Source of the DNA: Lysobacteraceae bacterium 2PB
Lineage (GTDB): Bacteria; Pseudomonadota; Gammaproteobacteria; Xanthomonadales; Xanthomonadaceae
Length of the DNA stretch: 38,530 bases
NCBI GenBank assembly: GCA_005502915.1
Contig: SCMT01000035.1
Location: 1 to 38,530, forward strand
Reading direction: 5' to 3'
How positions within the stretch are numbered: position 1 is the first letter of the stretch; every line of letters begins with the position of its first letter. A program made the position numbers and the translations under genes. Shown here one piece after another: positions 32,008 through 38,530 of the stretch. A model generated the notes under the pieces. That model had not been told where the DNA came from, searched no databases, and saw only the letters and a program-made list of their open reading frames with translations.

Positions 32008-34011
32008 TTACTTCGATGCGGTCGCCGGTGCTGCCGTCCCGGCCGGGCGGCCGCGGATGTGGCGTGCGAAGAAGTTCAGCATCTCGGTGTACAGCTTCAG
32101 GTTGTTCTCTTCCTTGTAGAAGCCGTGCATTTCGCCGCTCTGGATGATCATGCCCTCCGGCGGGTTGCCGGCGTTGATCAGCGCCTTCTGCATCGCCTCG
32201 GTGTTCTCGGGCGGGCAGCGCGCGTCGCGTGCGCCGGCAGCGAGGTAGACCGGGATCTTGATCTTGTCGGCGTGGTTCACCGGCGACATCGCGGCGCGCT
32301 CTTCCTTGGTCTTGCCCAGCGCGCGCAGCATGTAGCGCCGGCCGCCTTCGGACTCGCTGGTGTCGCTCCTGGTCATCTGGATCTCGGCGTCGTAGGCGCC
32401 CACGTAGCCGAACGCGCACTTGAACATGCCGGGCTCGCGCGCGGGGGCCATCATCGAGGCGTAGCCGCCAAAGCTGCCGCCGTAGATGCAGATGCGGTCC
32501 TTGTCGGCGTAACCCTGCTGGATGGTCCACTTCGTGGCATCGATGATGTCGTTCATGATGTCCGTGGCCCAGGTGCCGTAGCCCTTGTCCGAGAACGCCT
32601 TGCCGAAGCCGCCGGAGCCGCGGTAGTTGACCTGCAGCACCGCGTAGCCGCGACTGGCGAACAGCTGGGTTTCCCAGTTGAAGCCCCAGTTGTCGCGCGG
32701 GCCGATCGGGCCGCCGTGCACGTTGACGATCATCGGCAGGTTCTTGCCGTCGCTGCCGTTGGGAATGGTCAGGTAGCCGTAGATCCTGAGGCCATCGCGG
32801 GTCGTCAGCGAGATCGGCTTCACGCTGCCCATGCGTTCCGGGTCGATCCACTGGCGGTTGCGCATCAGGAAGCGCGCCTTGCCGGTCGTGCGGTCGTACA
32901 GGTACAGCTCGCCCGGATTGCGATCGTTGCTCACCGAGACCACGATCTGCTTGCCGTCGCGGGTCGCGCTGCTGAAGTTCACGAACTTGTCCGGGAAGGC
33001 TTCCGCCAGCGACGCATAGATCGCCGTGTCCGGATGATCGCCTTCGATCACGGCGACCTTCGGCTTGCCGGCTTCGGTGACGACCGCCAGGATGGTTTCC
33101 CGGTCGGCCGACATGATGTAGCCCGACGGATCCGACACCGGGTCCTGGAACAGCGATTTGAACTCGCCCGTCGTGGCATCGATGATGCCGAACGCTTCCG
33201 GCGCCTTGCCGTCGCTCTGCGTGGCATAGATGCGGCCGTCGGCCGCGGTGCCCATGACCGACAGCATCTTGCCCGAGGACTTGGAGCTGTTGATCAGCGT
33301 CCACTTGCCGTCGTCGCCGCGTCGGTGGAGTTCGTTGGTCTGGTCGTAATTGCCCTGCGCATCTTCGTCGTCGTAGCAGATGGCGTAGCGCACGGCCTTG
33401 CTCTGGTCGAGCGCCAGCTCGCAGTTCTCGCGCGGCGCGCGGCCCAGCGACTTGCGGCGGCCGCTGATCGTGTCGAACAGCACGACCTCGGTGCCGGCGC
33501 CTTCCGCAGAGCGCGGCGTGGTCACCTGCATCAGCACGTTGGTGTCGTCGTCATCGAGCGTGTCGAGCAGCGAGAAACGGGCATTGCCGACGGCCTTGCC
33601 GCGCTGGGTCGCGTCGCGCGTGCCGTAGAACACGAGGGGACGTGGCTGCGAGCCGTCGGCATTCACGCCGTACCACTCGCCGGTGCCGAAAGGCTGCGCG
33701 AAGCGTCCGACCTTGCGGATCGAGCTGAACAGCAGGCGCTCCGGGCTGGTCCAGTAGAAGGCGCCGATGCTCTTTTCGTCCGGCAGCTGGTTGACCTTGA
33801 CGATGCTCATGTCCTTCGTGCGCATCACCACCAGCACGTCCTGGCCTTCCTTGTCGACGGTCATCGCGAGGTAGTCGCCGTTGGGCGAGATCCGCACGCT
33901 GCTGTAGGTGGGATGGCGCACGAAATCCTGCACAGGGATATCGGCGGGCTGGGCGGCGGAAGCGATCTGCGAAGCGCCGGCGAGGGCGAGCGCTAGAAGA
34001 GTTCGAAGCAT
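32008..34011 (-). CDS. secreted S9 family peptidase (second copy)
   Basis: A 667-residue serine peptidase of the prolyl-oligopeptidase family, unlike the first S9 enzyme outside the catalytic domain. The signal peptide is residues 1-20 (MLRTLLALALAGASQIASAA). A propeller-like region follows (VRISPNGDYLAMTVDKEGQD, and further blades to about 390), then an alpha/beta hydrolase with NVHGGPIGPRDNWGF as the oxyanion segment. The triad is Ser513 (YGGSFGGYASM), Asp596 (AGARDARCPPENT) and His629 (EMHGFYKEEN). The start at 34011 is chosen because the signal peptide begins there and GGGGA lies upstream. Exact substrates are unknown; release of dipeptides or processing of oligopeptides in the periplasm is the likely role. 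Confidence 0.93.
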   Translation of the reverse strand: MLRTLLALALAGASQIASAAQPADIPVQDFVRHPTYSSVRISPNGDYLAMTVDKEGQDVLVVMRTKDMSIVKVNQLPDEKSIGAFYWTSPERLLFSSIRKVGRFAQPFGTGEWYGVNADGSQPRPLVFYGTRDATQRGKAVGNARFSLLDTLDDDDTNVLMQVTTPRSAEGAGTEVVLFDTISGRRKSLGRAPRENCELALDQSKAVRYAICYDDEDAQGNYDQTNELHRRGDDGKWTLINSSKSSGKMLSVMGTAADGRIYATQSDGKAPEAFGIIDATTGEFKSLFQDPVSDPSGYIMSADRETILAVVTEAGKPKVAVIEGDHPDTAIYASLAEAFPDKFVNFSSATRDGKQIVVSVSNDRNPGELYLYDRTTGKARFLMRNRQWIDPERMGSVKPISLTTRDGLRIYGYLTIPNGSDGKNLPMIVNVHGGPIGPRDNWGFNWETQLFASRGYAVLQVNYRGSGGFGKAFSDKGYGTWATDIMNDIIDATKWTIQQGYADKDRICIYGGSFGGYASMMAPAREPGMFKCAFGYVGAYDAEIQMTRSDTSESEGGRRYMLRALGKTKEERAAMSPVNHADKIKIPVYLAAGARDARCPPENTEAMQKALINAGNPPEGMIIQSGEMHGFYKEENNLKLYTEMLNFFARHIRGRPAGTAAPATASK

Positions 34012-34169
34012 GTGGGTCCCCGGAAGATGTTGCACGTACGAATCAGGTCTGGATCGCCGGGGGCGCGGTGGAGTGCGGTCCCTGGCTGACCTCTGATCCT
34101 AGTGCATTTCGCGGAAAACCGACCGTGCCGGACGTCGCGGTGGTTGCGGTCGCGCGCGCCGCCGGGCCC

Positions 34170-35759
34170 TCAGCGCCCCGCTTCGATGTGGTCGCGGACG
34201 TAGCGGTCCAGCAGGCGGATGCCGAAAGCGGATGCGCCGGTGGGCATCGTCGGCAGGGCGCCGTCGTCGCGCCACGCCATCGAGGCGATGTCCAGGTGCG
34301 CCCAGGCCACGCCCGGCTGCACCCAGGCGCCGATGAAGTGCGCGCCCACGCCGGCGCCGGCCCGGCCGCTGCTGCCGCCGTTGCGCAGGTCGGCGATCGG
34401 GGATTCTAGGTCCTTCGCGTAGCTCGGATGCAGCGGCAGGCGCCACAGCTCCTCGCCGGAGCTGCGGCCGGCGGCGAGCAGGGCGTCGGCGAGCGCATCG
34501 TCGCGGCTGAACAGGCCCGCGTATTCGTCGCCCAGCGCGGTCGAGACCGAGCCGGTCAGCGTGGCCACGTCGACCAGCACGCGCGGCTTGTCGCGGGTCT
34601 GCACGAACCACATCGCATCCACCAGCACCATGCGGCCCTCGGCATCGGTGCTCATGATCTCGTAGGTCTTGCCGCTCATGGTGCGGATCACGTCGCCAGG
34701 GCGGATCGCGGTGCCGGACGGCATGTTCTCGGCCAGCGCCGCCACCGCGATCGCGTTGACCTTCGCGCGACGCTTCGCCAGGCCCAGCACGGTGCCGGTG
34801 ACCGTAGCCGCGCCGGTCATGTCGTACTTCATCCGCCACATGTTCTCGCCGGGTTTGATCGAGATGCCGCCGCTGTCGAAGGTGATGCCCTTGCCGACGA
34901 AGGCCACCGGCGCCTCGCCGGCGGCGGCGCCGCGATAGCGCACCACCAGCAGGCGCGGCGGCCGGGCGCTGCCCTGGCCCACGGCGAGCAGCGACTGCAT
35001 CTTCAGGCGCTCCATCGCCGGCACGTCCAGCACTTCGATCTCCACGCCCGGCACGCCCGCGAACGCGGCGCGCGTGCGCTCGACGAAGCTCTCCGGGTAG
35101 ATCACGTTCGCCGGCTCGGTCACCAGGTCGCGGGCGAAACGCACGCTGTCGGCGACCGGGCGCCATTGCGACGTCCATGTCGAGCGCGCGGCCTCCGGGT
35201 CGCCCACGCGCAGCACCAGCGTGCCCTGTCCGGGTTTCGGTGCGTCGCCGCTTTCCGTCTTGTAGATTCCGAACCGGTATTCGCCGAGCGCCGCGCCGAA
35301 GGCGAGATGCGCGCCGCCCGCCGCCAGGCCGGCCTCCGGCCACAGCAGCTCGATGCGCGGCGCCTTGCTCGATGCCCCGGCGTTGCCGGCGAGCGCGCCG
35401 ATGTCTTCGAGCAGGCGCGGCGTGATTGCTTCGTCGCCGCGCCCGATCACCATCACCTGGCTGTAGGGCCCGATGCCGTGCAGGTTCAGCGTGGTGCCGC
35501 GCTTGCCTTCGAACGCGGCCGAAGCCACGGCCCGCGCCAACGAACCGCCACTGGCGCGATCCACGTCGAGGAAGGCGCGATCCTGCGTGCCGCCCTGGCG
35601 CATCGTCAGCACCACCGCGCCATCGCTCGGCACGGCATAGGCCGCGAAATCCGGCGTGCGCTGGGCCAGCGCGGCCGGCGGCAGCCAGGCGACGGCCAGC
35701 GCGAAGAGGAGGGCGGGCAGGCGGGCATTGCGGTGGGTCTGCGACTGGAGCTTGCGCAT
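34170..35759 (-). CDS. secreted M17 leucyl aminopeptidase family protein
   Basis: A 529-residue zinc or manganese aminopeptidase. Unlike the cytoplasmic PepA it has a clear signal peptide (residues about 1-33, LPALLFALAVAWLPPAALAQ), so it acts in the periplasm or outside. An N-terminal macro-like domain (to about 200) precedes the catalytic domain. Metal-binding and catalytic segments are GKGITFDSGGISIKPGENM (Lys290, Asp295), MKYDMTGAATVTGT, and STDAEGR at 370-376, where the PepA signature NTDAEGRL has Ser in place of Asn and Met in place of Leu; the metal-binding Asp and Glu and the Arg are kept. Start 35759 is the first that gives the signal peptide. It removes N-terminal residues from peptides. 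Confidence 0.92.
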   Translation of the reverse strand: MRKLQSQTHRNARLPALLFALAVAWLPPAALAQRTPDFAAYAVPSDGAVVLTMRQGGTQDRAFLDVDRASGGSLARAVASAAFEGKRGTTLNLHGIGPYSQVMVIGRGDEAITPRLLEDIGALAGNAGASSKAPRIELLWPEAGLAAGGAHLAFGAALGEYRFGIYKTESGDAPKPGQGTLVLRVGDPEAARSTWTSQWRPVADSVRFARDLVTEPANVIYPESFVERTRAAFAGVPGVEIEVLDVPAMERLKMQSLLAVGQGSARPPRLLVVRYRGAAAGEAPVAFVGKGITFDSGGISIKPGENMWRMKYDMTGAATVTGTVLGLAKRRAKVNAIAVAALAENMPSGTAIRPGDVIRTMSGKTYEIMSTDAEGRMVLVDAMWFVQTRDKPRVLVDVATLTGSVSTALGDEYAGLFSRDDALADALLAAGRSSGEELWRLPLHPSYAKDLESPIADLRNGGSSGRAGAGVGAHFIGAWVQPGVAWAHLDIASMAWRDDGALPTMPTGASAFGIRLLDRYVRDHIEAGR

Positions 35760-35932
35760 CACGGGGTCTCGCGAAGGGACGATGGTGGGCGCAGCGGCGA
35801 GGCCGGCTGCGCGACGGTCGGGCGGCAACGCTAACCGCAGCCTCCCAAAGGCTACCTTGCCGATGGTCATGCTTACGTCGGCCGGGATGGAAACCGCCAA
35901 GGTCCGCGCAAGCGCATGGGCAAGCCCACGCC

Positions 35933-36145
35933 TCAGCAGCAGCGCGAGGCCCCGCGCCCGTAGCGCGCCTGCATGCGGTCGGCGAAGAAGGCCTCGCGGT
36001 CCAGCGGCTCGCGGTCGGGATGGACCCGGCGCATGTGCGCCAGGTACACGTCGTAGTCCGGCACGCCCACGATCAGGCGGCCGGTCTGGGCCAGGAAACG
36101 CCAGAGCGCGCGGACGCGCTCAGCGAACGGCATCGAGCGCGACAT
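35933..36145 (-). CDS. YbdD/YjiX family small protein
   Basis: A 70-residue cytoplasmic protein of the YbdD/YjiX family. In E. coli YbdD is needed together with CstA for pyruvate uptake. Conserved stretches are LIVGVPDYDVYLAHMRRVHPD, EAFFADRMQARYGRG and the terminal SRCC cysteines. The start at 36145 has GGAG at good distance and overlaps the end of cstA by 26 nt; a later ATG at 36133 lacks a ribosome site. The overlap indicates coupled translation with cstA, as in enterobacteria, so the two very probably form one functional unit. The family's biochemical role is not settled. Confidence 0.93.
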   Translation of the reverse strand: MSRSMPFAERVRALWRFLAQTGRLIVGVPDYDVYLAHMRRVHPDREPLDREAFFADRMQARYGRGASRCC

Positions 36146-38177
36146 ACTCGTTCTCCAGCGCCGTCGGCCCCTGCGCGCGGTGCGCGGCCAGCATTGCGCG
36201 GATCGCGAACGCCAGCATCAGCACCACCACGCCCATGAACAGCACGCACAGCGCCGCGTCCAGCTGGTTGTTGAAGACCACGCGCTCCATGTCCTTCAGC
36301 GATTTCGCCGGCGCCAGCACCTCGCCGCGCGCGAGCGCATCGCCGAACTTGCTTGCATTCGCGAGGAAGCCGATCTTCGGGTCGGGATGGAACAGCTTCT
36401 GCCAGCCGGCGGTCATCGTGCACACCAGCAGCCAGACCGTCGGCAGCGCCGGGATCCACAGGTAGCGCGTGCGCTTCATCTTCACCATCGCCACGCACAC
36501 GAAGATCAGCGCCATGCTCGCCAGCATCTGGTTGGCGATGCCGAACAGCGGCCACAGCGTGTTGATGCCGCCCAGCGGATCGACCACGCCCTGGTAGAGG
36601 AACCAGCCCCAGCCGGCGACCGCCAGTCCGGTGCAGACGATGTTCGCCGTCCAGCTCTCGGTGCGGCGGAAGGGCTCGTACACCGTGCCGATCACTTCCT
36701 GGATCATGAAGCGCGCCACGCGCGTGCCCGCGTCCAGCGTGGTCAGGATGAACAGCGCTTCGAACAGGATGGCGTAGTGGTACCAGAACGCCATCATCCC
36801 GCTGCCGCCGACCATGCCGTGCAGGATCTGCGCCATGCCCACCGCCAGCGTCGGCGCACCGCCGGTGCGTGAGAGGACGGTCGATTCGCCGATCTCCACC
36901 GCCGTCGCGCTCAGCATCTCCGGCGTGATCACGAAGCCCCAGCCCGAGATCGTCTGCGCCGCCGATTCCACGGTGGTGCCGATCAGGGCAGGGGGCGAGT
37001 TCAGCGCGAAATACAGGCCCGGGTCCAGCACGCAGGCCGCGATCAGCGCCATCACCGCGACGAAGGCCTCCATCAGCATGCCGCCGTAGCCGATCATCCG
37101 CGCGTCGCGCTCGTTGTCGAGCATCTTCGGCGTGGTGCCGCTGCTGATCAGCGCATGGAAGCCGGACACCGCACCGCAGGCGATCGTGATGAACAGGAAC
37201 GGGAACAGCGAGCCCGAGAACACCGGGCCTGTGCCGTCGACGAACTTCGTCAGCGCCGGCATCTTCAGCTCCGGCATCGCCACGCCGATCGCCACCGCCA
37301 GCAGCAGCACCGTGCCGATCTTCAGGAACGTGCTCAGGTAATCGCGCGGCGCCAGCAGCAACCACACCGGCAGCACCGCCGCCACGAAGCCGTAGGCGAT
37401 CAGCATCCACGCCAGCGCCTTGCCGTCGAAGGTGAAGGCCGGACCCCAGGTCGGCGAATTCGCCACCCACTCGCCCACCCAGATCGAGACGAGCAGCAGG
37501 ACCAGGCCGAGGATCGACACTTCCATGATCCGGCCCGGTCGCAGCCAGCGCAGGTACACGCCCATCAGCAGCGCGATCGGGATGGTCATCGCCACCGTGA
37601 ACGTGCCCCACGGGCTGACCGCCAGCGCCTTCACCACCACCAGGCCCAGCACCGCCAGCAGGATCACCATGATCGCGAGGATGCCGATCATCGCCACGCT
37701 GCCCGCCGCCTTGCCCAGCTCGCTGCGGATCATGTCGCCCAGCGACCGCCCGTCGCGGCGCACCGACAGGAACAGCACCATGAAGTCCTGCACCGCACCG
37801 GCCAGCAGCACGCCGAACAGGATCCACAGCATCCCCGGCAGGTAGCCCATCTGCGCCGCCAGCACCGGCCCGATCAGCGGCCCCGCACCCGCGATCGCCG
37901 CGAAGTGGTGTCCGTACAGCACGCGCTTGTCGGTCGGCACGTAGTCCAGGCCATCGTTGCGCCGCCACGCAGGCGTCGCCCGCGTCGGGTCCAAGCCCAG
38001 CGCCTTCTCCGCGATGTACTTCGAATAGAACCGGTAGCCGATGGTGAAGATCGACACCGCCGCCGCCACCACCCAGAACGCGCTGATGGTCTCCCCGCGC
38101 GACAGCGCCACCGTGCCCAGACAGAACGCCGCGAACAGCGACAACAGCGCCCAACCCGCGTACTTCGCCACAGCCAT
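36120..38177 (-). CDS. cstA: carbon starvation protein CstA
   Basis: A 685-residue membrane transporter, close to the E. coli CstA length of 701. The family segments LDYVPTDKRVLYGHHFAAIA, GAGPLIGPVLAAQMGYLPGM and SGFHALISSGTTPKML are present, and about 16-18 hydrophobic helices can be drawn. CstA-type proteins import pyruvate, and peptide uptake was also proposed from early genetics. GGGGAG upstream of ATG 38177 supports the start. The gene overlaps ybdD downstream. In E. coli CRP activates cstA; no CRP-like site was found in its 278-nt upstream gap, which contains the GTAG repeat instead. Confidence 0.97.
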   Translation of the reverse strand: MAVAKYAGWALLSLFAAFCLGTVALSRGETISAFWVVAAAVSIFTIGYRFYSKYIAEKALGLDPTRATPAWRRNDGLDYVPTDKRVLYGHHFAAIAGAGPLIGPVLAAQMGYLPGMLWILFGVLLAGAVQDFMVLFLSVRRDGRSLGDMIRSELGKAAGSVAMIGILAIMVILLAVLGLVVVKALAVSPWGTFTVAMTIPIALLMGVYLRWLRPGRIMEVSILGLVLLLVSIWVGEWVANSPTWGPAFTFDGKALAWMLIAYGFVAAVLPVWLLLAPRDYLSTFLKIGTVLLLAVAIGVAMPELKMPALTKFVDGTGPVFSGSLFPFLFITIACGAVSGFHALISSGTTPKMLDNERDARMIGYGGMLMEAFVAVMALIAACVLDPGLYFALNSPPALIGTTVESAAQTISGWGFVITPEMLSATAVEIGESTVLSRTGGAPTLAVGMAQILHGMVGGSGMMAFWYHYAILFEALFILTTLDAGTRVARFMIQEVIGTVYEPFRRTESWTANIVCTGLAVAGWGWFLYQGVVDPLGGINTLWPLFGIANQMLASMALIFVCVAMVKMKRTRYLWIPALPTVWLLVCTMTAGWQKLFHPDPKIGFLANASKFGDALARGEVLAPAKSLKDMERVVFNNQLDAALCVLFMGVVVLMLAFAIRAMLAAHRAQGPTALENEYVALDAVR

Positions 38178-38267
38178 GCCTCACTCCCCGGTTGCCCGGC
38201 CCTCCCGGCCGAAGGCGGAAGGGTGGCCCGGATGGCCGGGCCGGTCAATCGAGCCCATCCCTCCGCT

Positions 38268-38295
38268 TTGTAGGAGGGCCTTCAGGCCCGAGCTC
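38268..38295 (+). repeat. REP-like GTAG element (SMAG-type)
   Basis: A GTAG head at 38270-38273 is followed by GA and a short hairpin GGGCC-TTCA-GGCCC (38276-38289), then GAGC. This layout matches the GTAG-headed REP sequences of Stenotrophomonas (SMAG) and relatives that are linked to RAYT transposases. One copy only is seen here and no RAYT gene is in the window. It lies in the 38178-38455 gap between cstA and the next gene. Confidence 0.5.
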
Positions 38296-38455
38296 TTCCG
38301 CACGGTTACGAAGCGAGCCCTCACACCGCCCATCGCACGCCCACAACATCCATACACCCCCGCATGCCCCCCGCATCCGTCCCGAACCAGCGCCCGTAAG
38401 CTGTCCCCGAGCCACAGCACCCACCACACCCACCTTCCATCCGCAGGACGCCCCC

Positions 38456-38530
38456 ATGAACGCATCCACCGCAACGCCCCGACCCGCCCGCTGGCGCTGG
38501 CCGGTCCTCCTCGGCTGGATCCTCCTGTGC
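38456..38530 (+). CDS. start of an unidentified gene, cut by the window end
   Basis: ATG at 38456 is preceded by AGGA nine bases upstream. Twenty-five codons are visible, with a polar N-terminus (NASTATPRPARWRW) and the beginning of a hydrophobic segment (PVLLGWILLC), so a membrane protein or a signal anchor is likely. It is divergent from cstA. Family cannot be told from so little sequence. Confidence 0.55.
   Translation, partial: MNASTATPRPARWRWPVLLGWILLC

Overview
The window is a high-GC proteobacterial chromosome segment. The order uppS-cdsA-dxr-rseP-bamA-lpxD-fabZ-lpxA-lpxB-rnhB-dnaE-accA, a REP-like GTAG repeat, and the abundance of secreted peptidases and beta-barrel proteins all point to the Xanthomonadales/Lysobacteraceae (a Lysobacter- or Luteimonas-like organism). 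This placement is an inference from gene content and order, not from a database search. No rRNA, tRNA, CRISPR array, integrase, transposase or prophage is visible. Almost all of the sequence is ordinary core or family-level accessory DNA.

Region 1 (1-7.0 kb) is a set of small independent units. It holds a short membrane protein, a SET-domain lysine methyltransferase-like protein, a DUF5916 outer-membrane-like protein, a DUF1439 lipoprotein, a Cdd1-type helix-hairpin-helix protein, and an HU protein with a lysine/alanine-rich histone-H1-like N-terminal tail. The HU gene has a good promoter and terminator. A degenerate GT51 transglycosylase-like protein and a class I PPK2 polyphosphate kinase follow.

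Region 2 (7.1-24.05 kb) is one long minus-strand envelope-biogenesis and replication cluster. In transcription order it reads frr, uppS, cdsA, dxr, rseP, bamA, lpxD, fabZ, lpxA, lpxB, rnhB, dnaE, accA. It covers ribosome recycling, isoprenoid and undecaprenyl synthesis, CDP-diacylglycerol, site-2 proteolysis, outer-membrane protein assembly, lipid A and fatty-acid synthesis, and DNA polymerase III alpha. Several neighbours overlap by 4 nt (ATGA). Two things break the pattern: pyrH/tsf/rpsB are not upstream of frr, where they usually lie, and a plus-strand 2H-phosphoesterase-like gene with an in-frame amber codon sits between rnhB and dnaE.

Region 3 (24.2-38.5 kb) looks like transport and peptide utilisation. 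It contains a histidine-rich zinc-type CDF exporter, a POT/PTR proton-coupled peptide transporter with a small coupled membrane protein, two secreted S9 (prolyl-oligopeptidase family) peptidases, a secreted protein with a C-x-x-GYWK motif, a DUF819 permease, a secreted M17 aminopeptidase, and the CstA/YbdD pair. A new gene starts at the right edge and is cut by the window end. No intergenic stretch without a gene or gene remnant exceeds 300 bases; the longest, 30350-30643 and 38178-38455, are described as regulatory or repeat entries.

I did not find a convincing new multi-gene system. The observations most worth following are the SET protein/H1-like HU pair, the amber codon placed exactly at a predicted catalytic motif of the 2H-like gene, the broken synteny at frr, and two CRP/Clp-like sites near 30.4 kb.
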